Origin: Marinilactibacillus sp042660675
Lineage (GTDB): Bacteria; Bacillota; Bacilli; Lactobacillales; Carnobacteriaceae_A
Length of the DNA: 64,000 nt
Assembly: GCF_042660675.1 (NCBI RefSeq)
Contig: NZ_JBHSUL010000003.1
Span: forward strand, 1-64,000
Direction of reading: 5' to 3'
Below the pieces are notes generated by a model that had not been told where the DNA came from, did no database searches, and worked only from the letters and a program-made list of their open reading frames with translations. Every line of letters starts with the position of its first letter. Position 1 is the first letter of the stretch. A program made the position numbers and the translations under genes. Positions 1-8,323 of the stretch are shown here, piece after piece.

Positions 1-45
1 TTTTGGTCGACTATTATTCTACAGGAGAACTCACTTGTTTTCTAA
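1..45 (+). CDS. Possible 3' end of an unidentified gene (partial)
   Basis: The first 14 codons of frame 1 are open and end in TAA, and a symmetric intrinsic terminator follows 14 bases later, as expected for a gene entering from the left edge. The visible tail ends in SLVF and is too short to identify. It could equally be chance open sequence. Confidence 0.25.
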   Translation, partial: FWSTIILQENSLVF

Positions 46-59
46 TTTAAGCAAAGAAA

Positions 60-92
60 AATAACGTTGGTGAATTCTCACCAACGTTATTT
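60..92. terminator. Bidirectional intrinsic terminator
   Basis: A perfect 14-bp inverted repeat (AATAACGTTGGTGA and its complement) encloses a 4-base loop, with A-rich sequence on the left and T-rich sequence on the right. It can end the polyprenyl synthase operon on the minus strand and any gene coming from the left on the plus strand. Confidence 0.85.
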
Positions 93-135
93 ATTATAGA
101 ACCTATTTTACTAGAAGATGCTTTTTATCATACCA

Positions 136-1119
136 TTAAACGTCTCTTGACAGTAGGGTTCTGGTTAATTGTTCGATGTCTTTTTTACTTTCTTCTTCAG
201 GTAACTGTTGGATGAGTTTTAGTGCTTTGTCTGTATATCGTTCTGCCAGTTTAAGGGCTGCATCTAACCCTTTCGTTTCCGTTAAAACTTTTCGAATCAA
301 CGATAAATCTTCTTGTGTATAGGATTCTTTAGCAAACTGAGCTTTGAAAAACTCTGGATCTTTTTCCATCGCAAAGAGGATCGGAGCCGTATAAACGCCA
401 TTAGACAAATCTTGGAATAAAGACTTTCCCCAAGAGGATTCTTCTTGAGTGTATTCTAATAAATCATCCAGTAGCTGAAAAGCCATACCAACTTGAACAC
501 CAATACGGTAACTGACCCACTGATCCTTTTCAGACATTCCGGATTCCATTGCACCAGCGTAGCAGGACAGTGCAAATAGTTCTGCTGTTTTTCCACGTAT
601 TTGTGTTAGATATCGCCTCATCGTGATTTCTTCATTGAAAGATTGATTCAACTGGTGGAGTTCTCCTCCAATCACACGCTCCATTGCTCGCGTCAGTATG
701 CCTTGAACATCTAATTCAATTCGGTAAGGATGGGTGATTCTAAAACAAATCGATAGTAAGAAATCTCCTGCATATACGGCCGCTTTCTTCCCGTAAGCCG
801 CCTGAATAGTCGGACTACCTCTTCTAATCGCTCCTTCATCAACAATATCATCATGCAGTAATGTAGCATTGTGGAAGATTTCGATAGATGCTGCTACCAC
901 CTTTGCTCTTTCAGCCTGACTATCTGGTCCAAGTCGGGAAAACAACAAAGCGTATGCTGGACGAACCATTTTTCCACTTGCTTCAAAAATATGTTTTGCT
1001 GCATCATTGACTTGCTTATTTCGAATAAAAATTTTATTATAAATCAGCTTTTTTGTCTCACTCAACTCTTCTTTTAACACTGGATATTCATCCCATAACG
1101 GGTGCATGCTCACTCTCAT
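136..1119 (-). CDS. hepT: Polyprenyl diphosphate synthase, heptaprenyl synthase component II / DmkB type
   Basis: Trans-isoprenyl diphosphate synthase of 327 residues, the usual length. It condenses isopentenyl diphosphate units onto an allylic primer to make the side chain of (demethyl)menaquinone; a soluble or membrane-associated enzyme. The first aspartate-rich motif is DDIVD (residues 90-94) and the second is DDLLE (218-222), where the last Asp is replaced by Glu. The GK at 231 and the Q215 before the second motif are also in place. Chain length cannot be read from sequence. The listed ATG lies only two bases from the GGCGG ribosome site, so the second ATG at 1107 (MHPLWDEY) may be the true start. 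It sits 63 bases downstream of ndh on the same strand, so the two are probably cotranscribed. No component I (HepS-like) partner is nearby. Confidence 0.9.
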   Translation of the reverse strand: MRVSMHPLWDEYPVLKEELSETKKLIYNKIFIRNKQVNDAAKHIFEASGKMVRPAYALLFSRLGPDSQAERAKVVAASIEIFHNATLLHDDIVDEGAIRRGSPTIQAAYGKKAAVYAGDFLLSICFRITHPYRIELDVQGILTRAMERVIGGELHQLNQSFNEEITMRRYLTQIRGKTAELFALSCYAGAMESGMSEKDQWVSYRIGVQVGMAFQLLDDLLEYTQEESSWGKSLFQDLSNGVYTAPILFAMEKDPEFFKAQFAKESYTQEDLSLIRKVLTETKGLDAALKLAERYTDKALKLIQQLPEEESKKDIEQLTRTLLSRDV

Positions 1120-1182
1120 TCCGCCTTAATCGTCATTTAAAAGACGCGTATTCTCTTGCAATACTCTTAAATCGAACTTTAT

Positions 1183-2430
1183 TTAAGATAGGTATCGATC
1201 ACTTTTCGAAGCAGTCATTTCCTGTTTCAAATACTTACTAAGATTAGACATAGATTTCATTTGTCCCCATGTCATTAGATTTACAAGATGTTTCATCGTT
1301 ACTGCAATCGGTCCTTTAATGTGTACCAGGTCCATTAAATAGCCAACACCATATTTTGCTCCGACTGAAACAATCGTGCCTTTTTGTTTATTTTGATGCA
1401 GAGTCGACTTCATTTCTAAAAGAAGCTCAGCTGCGATATTCTCCGCTGCTGTTTTAGCTGTCTGCTCAGCTGTTTGAGCATTTTGAGGTAAAGGATTGCC
1501 CAATTTATCTTCATAATGAACTAAATCTCCGACTACATAGATGTTTTCCATATTTTGAGCAGACATCGTACCAAGCGTTTTTAGGCGCCCGGCTTTTCCA
1601 AATTCAGCTGCTAAATCTGCAACGTCAGATGTAGCTTTCACACCAGCTGTCCAAATCAATGAATACGTCTGAAGGGGTTCTTGATCTCTGATTTCCACCG
1701 AGTCAAAGGTCACTTTCGAAACCGAAGCTTCAGTCATTAAGTTCACCTGATTTTCAGCAAAATAAGTTTTTACTCGCTGTGACTCTTTTTCAGGCAATAC
1801 CGGTAGAATTGTCGGAGAGGCTTCGACTAAAGATAAAGAAATTTCGTTTGTTTGTAACCCAAAGTTTTTTTCTAGCTGAGGTTTCCACTCTATAAGCTCC
1901 CCCATGATTTCAATACCTGTTAAACCTCCGCCGCAGATCACAAAATGCAGCATCGCCTGACGCTTTTTAGGATCTGTTTCTTTGGCAGCCTGTTCGACCA
2001 TCGTTAAAATATGTTTTCGAATTCTAACCGCTTCTTTCCAAGACCACATCGTAAAGCCGTATTCGCTGACACCTTCGATGCCAAAATCATTAGGTTCTCC
2101 GCCCATTGCTAAAACGAGATACTCGTAAGAAATTTTTTGTGACTTTGTCATCACAAATTGCTCACGTTCATCAATCCTTTTCACTTCATCCACAATAATA
2201 TCCACATTATTATAGGGCTTAAACAAGATTTTCAAATCATGTATAGCTTCTTCTGGACGAATCCGACCACCAATGACCTCATGTAGTCTGGTTTTATAAG
2301 TAAAATATGGATCTTTATTCACTAATTTAATCTTGATATGATTGTTTCCACTTAGTTTTCGGGAAAGATACATAGCTGTAAAAACTCCAGAAAACCCAGC
2401 GCCAATTATGATGATCGTTTTCTCTTTCAA
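1183..2430 (-). CDS. ndh: Type II NADH:quinone oxidoreductase (NDH-2)
   Basis: Single-subunit, non-proton-pumping NADH dehydrogenase of 415 residues that passes electrons from NADH through FAD to a membrane quinone. Visible motifs are the FAD dinucleotide fold GAGFSG at 10-15, the NADH fold GGGLTG at 167-172, the FAD-contacting VVGD at 299-302, and the quinone-site type stretch PQNAQTAEQ at 315-323. The C-terminal 70 residues are hydrophobic/amphipathic (membrane association). It lies upstream of hepT and divergent from menA, so electron donor and quinone synthesis are encoded together. This arrangement matches Ndh2 with DmkA/DmkB of the Listeria-type extracellular electron transfer locus (known family biology); which pathway is used here is inference. 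Confidence 0.93.
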   Translation of the reverse strand: MKEKTIIIIGAGFSGVFTAMYLSRKLSGNNHIKIKLVNKDPYFTYKTRLHEVIGGRIRPEEAIHDLKILFKPYNNVDIIVDEVKRIDEREQFVMTKSQKISYEYLVLAMGGEPNDFGIEGVSEYGFTMWSWKEAVRIRKHILTMVEQAAKETDPKKRQAMLHFVICGGGLTGIEIMGELIEWKPQLEKNFGLQTNEISLSLVEASPTILPVLPEKESQRVKTYFAENQVNLMTEASVSKVTFDSVEIRDQEPLQTYSLIWTAGVKATSDVADLAAEFGKAGRLKTLGTMSAQNMENIYVVGDLVHYEDKLGNPLPQNAQTAEQTAKTAAENIAAELLLEMKSTLHQNKQKGTIVSVGAKYGVGYLMDLVHIKGPIAVTMKHLVNLMTWGQMKSMSNLSKYLKQEMTASKSDRYLS

Positions 2431-2570
2431 TTGAATCTCTCCTCTTTTTTGACTCCGTATGGTATATTTTATGTAAAACAGTTGTTATCATTATACCGTT
2501 GAAAAGGATGAAAGTCTAAGACTAAGAATTTGTAAGTGATGTTCATTTTTTATTTAAAAGGAGTTTAATT

Positions 2571-3518
2571 ATGTCTATCTCACAATTTATGCGATTCGTT
2601 GATATTCGAACAAAATTTACCAGTATGCTGCCAGTCTGTATAGGTGTATTGTATACTCTTTATTATTTTAATTCGTTTAACCTATTAAATACGCTGATTT
2701 TTTTCGTTGCAACTGTCCTACTTGATTTCACTACGACTGCTATTAATGTACTGGTTGATTATCAGACTGCTTCTGTGAACTCTTTGGAAAGAGAATCCAA
2801 TATCATAGGTAGGGAAAATATTCCTGAAAAACTGGTTGTCTACTATATTTTCGGTATGCTCCTTCTATACTTTATATTAGGATTCATTCTTGTCGCCCGC
2901 ACAGATTTGGTCTTGCTACCACTTGGTATTATTTCTGCAATAATTGCGGTCACCTATACATACGGACCGATTGCCTTATCAAGAATGCCCTTAGGTGAAT
3001 TATTTTCTGGTCCACCACTTGGACTTGGGATTATCTTTATCTCCATTTTTGTTAATTATAGAGAAGAACTAATTTTATCCCTGACCTTTCAAGACAACAC
3101 TTTCCTCTTACTTGGAGATTGGCTGATGATCCTTGCCATCGTATTTGTTTCGTTACCGCAAGTGCTTTTGATTTCTAACATTGTTTTAGCGAATAATATC
3201 TGTGATCTCGAACAAGATGTGGATAACCACCGTTTCACCCTCGTTTATCATCTTGGTAAAGAGAAAAGTATCCGACTCTACAATTGGTTGACCTATGGAA
3301 GTTATGTCGCTTTGGCTATACCGATTCTTTTTGGCTGGTTACCAATGATTATGTTGCTCATTTATCCAACACTGATTTTCGCACACCAGCAAGTTAAGCT
3401 CTTCAATCAAAAGCAAGTAAAAAGTGAAACCTTTATTACTTCTGTAAAATCTTTCTTGGTCTTTACTTTAGTTGAAATCATTTTCTTCGTTATTGCTATC
3501 CTGTGGACATCTTTTTAA
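2571..3518 (+). CDS. menA: MenA/DmkA-type UbiA-family prenyltransferase
   Basis: Integral membrane prenyltransferase of 315 residues with about eight hydrophobic segments. Members attach a polyprenyl chain to 1,4-dihydroxy-2-naphthoate, giving demethylmenaquinone. The first Asp-rich site is N59 with D63 (NVLVD) and the second is N209, D212 and D216 (NNICDLEQD), both matching UbiA motifs. An AAAGGAG ribosome site precedes the ATG. The gene is divergent from ndh-hepT and ends at a strong terminator, so it forms its own transcription unit. No gene for head-group synthesis or quinone methylation is in the window, so the naphthoate ring must come from elsewhere in the genome or from outside the cell. 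Confidence 0.88.
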   Translation: MSISQFMRFVDIRTKFTSMLPVCIGVLYTLYYFNSFNLLNTLIFFVATVLLDFTTTAINVLVDYQTASVNSLERESNIIGRENIPEKLVVYYIFGMLLLYFILGFILVARTDLVLLPLGIISAIIAVTYTYGPIALSRMPLGELFSGPPLGLGIIFISIFVNYREELILSLTFQDNTFLLLGDWLMILAIVFVSLPQVLLISNIVLANNICDLEQDVDNHRFTLVYHLGKEKSIRLYNWLTYGSYVALAIPILFGWLPMIMLLIYPTLIFAHQQVKLFNQKQVKSETFITSVKSFLVFTLVEIIFFVIAILWTSF

Positions 3519-3530
3519 CAAGAGAAAAAG

Positions 3531-3577
3531 CCCCTGTCGCCCTCTAGATTAAGGTTTTCTAGGGCGACAGGGGTTTT
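3531..3577. terminator. Intrinsic terminator after menA
   Basis: The arms CCCCTGTCGCCCT and AGGGCGACAGGGG pair perfectly around an AT-rich loop and are followed by GTTTTAAC. It ends menA and, read on the other strand with its flanking A run, may also serve the lipoprotein gene. Confidence 0.88.
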
Positions 3578-3643
3578 AACATTCTATTTCCACAGTTTTA
3601 TCCACATAGTTATACACAGTGTGGGTATAACTTTCATTATCTA

Positions 3644-4060
3644 TTATTCTATTACGTTATATCTAAATTGTTTGAAGGCAGAGATCTCTCCATCTTCTGT
3701 ATCATCAGTATATTGAATAAACTGTAGCTTAGGATTATAGTCAACTGTGTGAGCGCCTTCAATTCCTTCAATATCTAATTTATACGATTTCCCATTTTGA
3801 ATTTTTTCTTCAAAAACCTTTTCATTTGCTACATAGAAGTAAGATGTTTTGCTCTCGTCAACCTCCTCTGCGAGAACTTCAAGCTGACTATCCTCTTTAT
3901 GTATTTCCGAAGTGATTAGTAGTAAATTTGTATTCCCAACCTCTTTCCCTGTTGCCATTTGAAATTCTGCTTTATCTTCAGATTCTAGGGCATCTTCCAC
4001 TTCACTACAAGCGAATAAGCTGATGCTCGTAATCAATAAACCTATTACTTTAAATTTCAT
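3644..4060 (-). CDS. Small cell-surface lipoprotein, function unknown
   Basis: Predicted lipoprotein of 138 residues. After a short basic start the hydrophobic stretch ends in the lipobox LFAC, so lipidation and anchoring on the outer membrane face are expected. The mature part is small, acidic and predicted mainly beta/loop with no motif I recognise. The ATG at 4060 is chosen because AAGGAGG lies 7 bases upstream; the ATG two codons earlier is too close to it. It stands alone beside the quinone/NDH-2 genes, but it is not PplA-like (far shorter), so I do not assign it to electron transfer. Confidence 0.75.
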   Translation of the reverse strand: MKFKVIGLLITSISLFACSEVEDALESEDKAEFQMATGKEVGNTNLLLITSEIHKEDSQLEVLAEEVDESKTSYFYVANEKVFEEKIQNGKSYKLDIEGIEGAHTVDYNPKLQFIQYTDDTEDGEISAFKQFRYNVIE

Positions 4061-4170
4061 CGTCATTCCTCCTTTTATACTCTTGTATTAATTGTATCTA
4101 AGATTCACATTTTAGAAATCCGACCTAAGTCCTATTTAATGATTTTTCTTGATATTGATTCGATTGATAA

Positions 4171-4386
4171 GCTGACGTATATTTTTTTCATGGTTATGGT
4201 AAGGGGCTTTTGAAAAGACTAGCTCAAATCGCTATTGAACGAGGATGCGGACGTATGGAATGGATTTGTTTGGACTGGAACCAATCGAGTATTGATTTTT
4301 ATCGATCACTAGGCGCAGAACCTATGGAAGACTGGACGGTTTACCGAGTAGCTGGAGCTACATTGACTACACTTGCTGGTATATAA
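4171..4386 (+). pseudogene. C-terminal remnant of a GNAT acetyltransferase (diamine acetyltransferase-like)
   Basis: The plus strand is open for 71 codons and encodes the C-terminal half of a GNAT fold: the acetyl-CoA loop region GYGKGLLKRLA, then a strand with MEWICLDWNQSS, then DFYRSLGA, as in spermine/spermidine-type acetyltransferases. The N-terminal half is missing. An in-frame stop at 4168-4170 precedes it and there is no ribosome site or suitable start, so it is a decayed gene. The downstream terminator at 4391-4433 is intact, which fits recent loss. Confidence 0.8.
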
Positions 4387-4390
4387 AACG

Positions 4391-4433
4391 AAACAGCCCT
4401 CTCGGATCAATGGATTCGAGAGGACTGTTTATT
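4391..4433. terminator. Intrinsic terminator behind the GNAT remnant
   Basis: The arms AACAGCCCTCTCG and CGAGAGGACTGTT pair with one mismatch around an 11-base loop, followed by a T-rich tract. It probably served the lost acetyltransferase and may now stop transcription from the opposite side. Confidence 0.75.
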
Positions 4434-4478
4434 TGTTTACTTATAAATCTTTAAATCATACATACACTGACATACATC

Positions 4479-4679
4479 TTATTTTCTAGAAAATGCTGTA
4501 TACAAGGCTTTAAAGAATCGATAACCGGCATATAATAGAACAGAAAACAAGATCGTATAAATGACCGCTTGGATAATTCTAGCCACTAAATATCCTTCGC
4601 TGGCAAAGTAAAAAACGAGAAGCAAAGGAATCATATACAAGTTATCGATATTAAATACTTTTTCTTTAACCTTTTTCAT
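4479..4679 (-). CDS. Small two-helix membrane protein, function unknown
   Basis: 66 residues with a basic start (KKVKEK), two hydrophobic segments (about 15-35 and 36-58) and a basic end, so probably an inner-membrane hairpin. A good ribosome site (GAAGGAG) lies 5 bases before the ATG. The gene upstream on the same strand is another tiny membrane protein, 64 bases away, so the two may share a transcript. No family recognised. Confidence 0.6.
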   Translation of the reverse strand: MKKVKEKVFNIDNLYMIPLLLVFYFASEGYLVARIIQAVIYTILFSVLLYAGYRFFKALYTAFSRK

Positions 4680-4743
4680 AGAATCTCCTTCGCATATTAA
4701 GTAGGTTTTCTTAGTAACGCATTACTATCTTACAGCATCATGT

Positions 4744-4935
4744 CTAATCTTTGTTTTTGAAGATAGCGTAACCTGTTGTACCGGCAAGTAAGCCGATTCC
4801 GGGTCCAATGCTCATAAATACGATCAGTGGAATATCTCGAAAAAATAGATGAAGGACTAATCCGAGCACAGTTCCAATCAACGGACCAAAGGCTAGAAAA
4901 TAAATGGCACGATCTTCATTCGGTTCTGGTTTCAT
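4744..4935 (-). CDS. Small two-helix membrane protein, function unknown
   Basis: 63 residues: a charged N-terminus (PEPNEDR) and two glycine-rich hydrophobic segments (about 11-30 and 35-57, with FGPLIGTVLG and GPGIGLLAG) ending in KNKD. Glycine-rich paired helices suggest tight packing. A GAAGGAGG ribosome site precedes the ATG. It lies between the HAD phosphatase gene and the previous small membrane protein, all on the minus strand. No function can be assigned. Confidence 0.62.
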   Translation of the reverse strand: MKPEPNEDRAIYFLAFGPLIGTVLGLVLHLFFRDIPLIVFMSIGPGIGLLAGTTGYAIFKNKD

Positions 4936-4990
4936 CTCGATATTCCTCCTTCACTTTTCGAAAGTCTGAGTGCGGTCTACACCTTTTCAA

Positions 4991-5707
4991 TCATTTTGTG
5001 TACTGAAGACTATCCGCAACTAGTAACTGTTCAAGCGCTTCATAAGAATGCACTTCATAGTCGGGTTTGATATTCGTCTGGTTATCTAGTTTCAAAGGGT
5101 TGAACCAGATATTGGTTATTCCTGCATTGATCGCTCCTTGAATATCAGAACGGAGGGAATCACCGATCATTACAGTGTTTTCTGGCGTAATTTCTTCATT
5201 TTGGTCGAACAATTCTTTGAAGAAAAGTGGATTAGGTTTAGCTACACCGATTTCATCTGAAATAATCTCTTTATCAAATATCTGGTCAAGTCCTGTTCCC
5301 TTTAGTCGTTTGCGTTGGGTAGATGATTGTCCATTTGTACCGGCGATTAATCTGACTCCCTGATCTTTTAAATGGGTTAGTAAGGCTTCTGCCCCTTCAA
5401 TCAAGTAGAAGTTCTCATCTAATAAGCTTCTATACGTTTTTTCCAGATATACGCCATCTTGTTTGATATTAAATTTCTGATACGTTTTTTCGAACCGAGT
5501 ATCTAGCCATTCTTTGGGCGAACCACCTGCTTCAATTTCACGCCATACGTCACGATTGACTGCATTGAATACTTTCAACCATTCACCGAACCGTACGTCT
5601 GGGACCGGATATTGTTTTAAAATTTTTTCTAGTCCTTCTTGCGCCCCTTTTTTAAAATCCAGAATGGTATCATCTAAATCAAAAATCATATTATCTTTAT
5701 TTTGCAT
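4991..5707 (-). CDS. HAD-superfamily hydrolase, YjjG/YfnB-type nucleotidase
   Basis: 238-residue cytoplasmic haloacid dehalogenase-like phosphatase. Motif I is DLDDT (10-14, nucleophile D10), motif II is the Thr-Asn-Gly of TNGQSS, motif III is the Lys in VAKPNP, and motif IV is GDSLRSD. All catalytic positions are present. A helical C1 cap between motifs I and II and the overall length fit the YjjG/YfnB group, which dephosphorylates pyrimidine nucleoside monophosphates and related non-canonical nucleotides. Substrate remains inference. The start is supported by TGGAGG 7 bases upstream. Confidence 0.85.
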   Translation of the reverse strand: MQNKDNMIFDLDDTILDFKKGAQEGLEKILKQYPVPDVRFGEWLKVFNAVNRDVWREIEAGGSPKEWLDTRFEKTYQKFNIKQDGVYLEKTYRSLLDENFYLIEGAEALLTHLKDQGVRLIAGTNGQSSTQRKRLKGTGLDQIFDKEIISDEIGVAKPNPLFFKELFDQNEEITPENTVMIGDSLRSDIQGAINAGITNIWFNPLKLDNQTNIKPDYEVHSYEALEQLLVADSLQYTK

Positions 5708-5887
5708 GCTTCATCCTCCATTATATGAATCTTCTATAGACATTTTACCGAAAAAAGAGCTTCCGTCTATGAAAAGATCATGAATGGATGCCTTTTTCAT
5801 TTTCAAATTTTAATTCTTTTTGCTATTTTAAATACACAATTCAATCGAGAACCCATTTACCGGTGTATGTATTCCTACTTCTAAACC

Positions 5888-5896
5888 TGTTATAAT
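5888..5896 (+). promoter_or_regulatory. Extended -10 promoter for the 5940 gene
   Basis: TGTTATAAT is a perfect extended -10 element about 44 bases before the ATG. I see no convincing -35, which is common for extended -10 promoters. Confidence 0.5.
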
Positions 5897-5939
5897 AAAC
5901 AACGAGTAAAACGATAATTTGTTACTGAGGAGTTTTAAA

Positions 5940-6389
5940 ATGACACCAACTATTTCACTTATGGATGCTTATATGATTGAAACGCTTTTGTCTAAAGGCG
6001 TTGAGAAAAAAGAGTTAGCGCAAGCTATCCAAAATCACACCGTGAATCAATTCAAAAATGTTGATCATTCTTATGATTATACAGAATTAAATGAAGCCGT
6101 TATGGGAAAAGAAACTTTGTATAAAGAAGCGGTAGAAGAAGGTTATGCCATCAGCTACCTTACCCTTTATGGTTTGAAAAAATTATTGGATATGAAGTTT
6201 GGATTTGATGAAGACGCTGATTATACAGCTTATGAAAGAAAGATTGAAGGGTTAGTTGTAACCCCTACACAATTAGACCAGCTGACTAAGCTTGTTGGAA
6301 AAATCTGGACAGTTAAAGAAACGAATCAAAAGGATTCTAACTCTATAGAAGTATCTGTTCTTCATATCAGCTTAACTGAAGAGGTTTGA
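5940..6389 (+). CDS. Conserved-type hypothetical protein
   Basis: 149 residues, soluble, largely helical, rich in acidic and Tyr residues. There is no signal peptide or membrane segment. The start at 5940 is chosen over an in-frame ATG 21 bases upstream because GAGGAG is placed 7 bases before it. The protein has the composition of a cytoplasmic housekeeping-type protein, but I recognise no domain. It is monocistronic: its own extended -10 promoter lies upstream and the methionine leader transcript begins just downstream. Confidence 0.65.
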   Translation: MTPTISLMDAYMIETLLSKGVEKKELAQAIQNHTVNQFKNVDHSYDYTELNEAVMGKETLYKEAVEEGYAISYLTLYGLKKLLDMKFGFDEDADYTAYERKIEGLVVTPTQLDQLTKLVGKIWTVKETNQKDSNSIEVSVLHISLTEEV

Positions 6390-6429
6390 TCTTTATGAGC
6401 TTTCCATTAAATAAAAATTAAAAAATGTG

Positions 6430-6459
6430 TTGACAGACTATATACTCTCTTGCTATAGT
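6430..6459 (+). promoter_or_regulatory. Promoter of the metNIQ leader
   Basis: TTGACA (6430-6435), an 18-bp spacer and an extended -10 TGCTATAGT (hexamer 6454-6459). This is a strong vegetative promoter and the only convincing one before both T-boxes. Confidence 0.85.
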
Positions 6460-6488
6460 TATGACCAACAACTACTAACAAAACGAAA

Positions 6489-6813
6489 TGCGTAAAGATA
6501 AGTACTATTCGAAAGTCTTCATAGAGAGCCCGGTCTGGTGAAAAAGGGTAAGATGGAAAGATAGGAAAATGGTCTTTAAAAGTCTGGATGATCGATTCGA
6601 GCTCAGACTAACGTTGAATAGGCGAGTTTCAAAATAAGCTTATTACGGTCACACCCGTTATAGTGTCACAGTATTAAACACAAGAAAGAGACGTGTCGTA
6701 CTGGTAGAGACAATGAGAAGCAATTCCATTGTAAATCAAGGTGGTAACACGAGATGACTTTTCGTCCTTGAAGGAAGTTCGCAATAAGCGAGTTTCTTTC
6801 AAGGACTTTTTTT
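6489..6813 (+). ncRNA. T-box riboswitch 1, methionine specifier
   Basis: tRNA-sensing leader. Stem I closes with AAAGAT (6494-6499) pairing GTCTTT (6572-6577), and the specifier triplet ATG (6569-6571) sits directly before that 3' strand. The AGAGAG motif and the GGTCTGGTG-type apical loop lie between. The conserved T-box AAGGTGGTAACACG is at 6738-6751. The competing terminator is at 6765-6813 (TCCTTGAA pairing TTCAAGGA, then seven T). Uncharged initiator or elongator tRNA-Met is expected to favour the antiterminator. The T-box has AAC where the consensus has ACC. Confidence 0.93.
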
Positions 6814-6831
6814 ATCCATACAAACTTAAAC

Positions 6832-7172
6832 ACTGAAGAGATGAGTAAATGAAACTAAGGTAACAACAGAGACCCTGTGCATGGTGAAAGCAGGTTTACC
6901 TCAAGACATTGAATATGGTCTCTTCCCCTCACTCCTGATTCAAGAGAGTGAATGTGGGATACCAAGTCTACGATTAGATTAGGCTATCACGGTCGCACCC
7001 GTTAACGTGCATGAGAAAGAGAGTTAATAGTCTCCTTTTCTCTTGGAGGTATTTTTCGCGAGAAAAATACAAACAAAGGTGGTACCACGAAGATAGCGTT
7101 CGTCCTTTGATCAAGTAGCCGTAAGCCAAAAACTGGTTTATGCGCTACCTGGTCAGGACGAGCGCTTTTTTT
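6832..7172 (+). ncRNA. T-box riboswitch 2, methionine specifier, in tandem
   Basis: A second complete T-box leader on the same transcript. Stem I closes with GAAGAGAT pairing GTCTCTTC (around 6834 and 6918), again with specifier ATG (6915-6917) placed directly before the 3' strand. The canonical T-box AAGGTGGTACCACG is at 7076-7089. The terminator at 7095-7172 pairs AGCGTTCGTCCT with AGGACGAGCGCT and ends in seven T. No separate promoter is visible between the two leaders, so RNA polymerase must pass two methionyl-tRNA checkpoints before reaching metN. Confidence 0.93.
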
Positions 7173-7213
7173 GTATAGACAATCAGTCAAGAACTTACTA
7201 GGAGGAAACAATT

Positions 7214-8302
7214 ATGATCGAACTCAATCAAGTCGATGTCCAATTTGAATCTGATAAAAAGATTATCCATGCCGTTCGAAATGTCTCTCTCAAGATTGAT
7301 CAGGGAGATATTTACGGAATCGTCGGTTACTCAGGAGCTGGAAAAAGTACGCTCGTTCGAACCATCAACTTACTTCAGCGACCTACTAACGGAACGGTTC
7401 AAGTGAATGGTCAAAATCTACTGGATTTGAATCCAAAAGAATTAAGAACAGCACGCAAAAAGGTCGGAATGATTTTCCAGCATTTTAACTTGATGAATGC
7501 ACGCACCGTGGCAGGAAATGTATTGTACGCTTTACGTTCAAGCAAGCTTCCGGCCGAAGAAAAGAAGCGCAAAGTAACAGAATTACTAGAGCTCGTAGGG
7601 TTGGCTGATAAACAAGATGTCTATCCTTCTCAACTTTCTGGTGGGCAGAAACAACGTGTTGGGATTGCTCGAGCATTGGCAAATGATCCAGAAGTTTTGC
7701 TTTGTGATGAGGCAACAAGTGCACTAGATCCAAAAACAACCCTATCGATTCTGGAACTCGTCAAAGATTTAAATGAAAAACTTGGACTAACCATTGTCAT
7801 CATCACCCATGAAATGGAAGTCATCAAGGAAATTTGTAACAAAGTCGCGGTGATGGAAAATGGAGCCGTTGTTGAACAAGGTGATGTGGTTTCTATTTTT
7901 ACTGATCCAAAAGAACCATTAACACAAGAATTTATCAATACCGCAACACATATCGATCAGGCACTAGCAAAACTAGCTAAACACCCTTCTGTACTGAATA
8001 TCAGTGAAGAAGACACAATCGTTCGTCTCTCTTTTGTAGGAGAAAGCACCAATAGTCCATTGATTTCGAGTCTCTATTCCAAATTCACTGTGACCACAAA
8101 TATTCTTTATGGAGATATCGAGATTCTTCATGATACGCCGATCGGAAACTTGATTGTCACTTTAAGTGGAACAACCGCACAACGAAAATCAGCGATTCAC
8201 TATTTGAAATCACAAGATGTAAAAGTCCAACAACTTGAACAAATTCGCTTAAACAATCAACCAAAAGTCGTATCGATCAACAGAGAAAAACACATACTAT
8301 AA
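7214..8302 (+). CDS. metN: Methionine ABC importer ATPase MetN
   Basis: ATP-binding subunit (362 residues) of the MetNIQ importer for methionine. It has the Walker A GYSGAGKST (38-46), signature LSGGQ (141-145) and Walker B LLCDEATSA (162-170). The C-terminal ~100 residues form the NIL-type regulatory domain, which in the family binds methionine and inhibits transport from the cytoplasmic side. AGGAGG lies 7 bases before the ATG. First gene of metN-metI-metQ, directly behind two methionine T-boxes, which supports methionine rather than another substrate. Confidence 0.96.
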   Translation: MIELNQVDVQFESDKKIIHAVRNVSLKIDQGDIYGIVGYSGAGKSTLVRTINLLQRPTNGTVQVNGQNLLDLNPKELRTARKKVGMIFQHFNLMNARTVAGNVLYALRSSKLPAEEKKRKVTELLELVGLADKQDVYPSQLSGGQKQRVGIARALANDPEVLLCDEATSALDPKTTLSILELVKDLNEKLGLTIVIITHEMEVIKEICNKVAVMENGAVVEQGDVVSIFTDPKEPLTQEFINTATHIDQALAKLAKHPSVLNISEEDTIVRLSFVGESTNSPLISSLYSKFTVTTNILYGDIEILHDTPIGNLIVTLSGTTAQRKSAIHYLKSQDVKVQQLEQIRLNNQPKVVSINREKHIL

Positions 8303-8323
8303 GGATAAAAAAGGAGCAAAGAG

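Noticed and set aside
7002..7211. 69-codon minus-strand frame within the methionine leader
   Set aside because: It lies wholly in the second T-box, where structure explains the sequence; no ribosome site or protein-like pattern.
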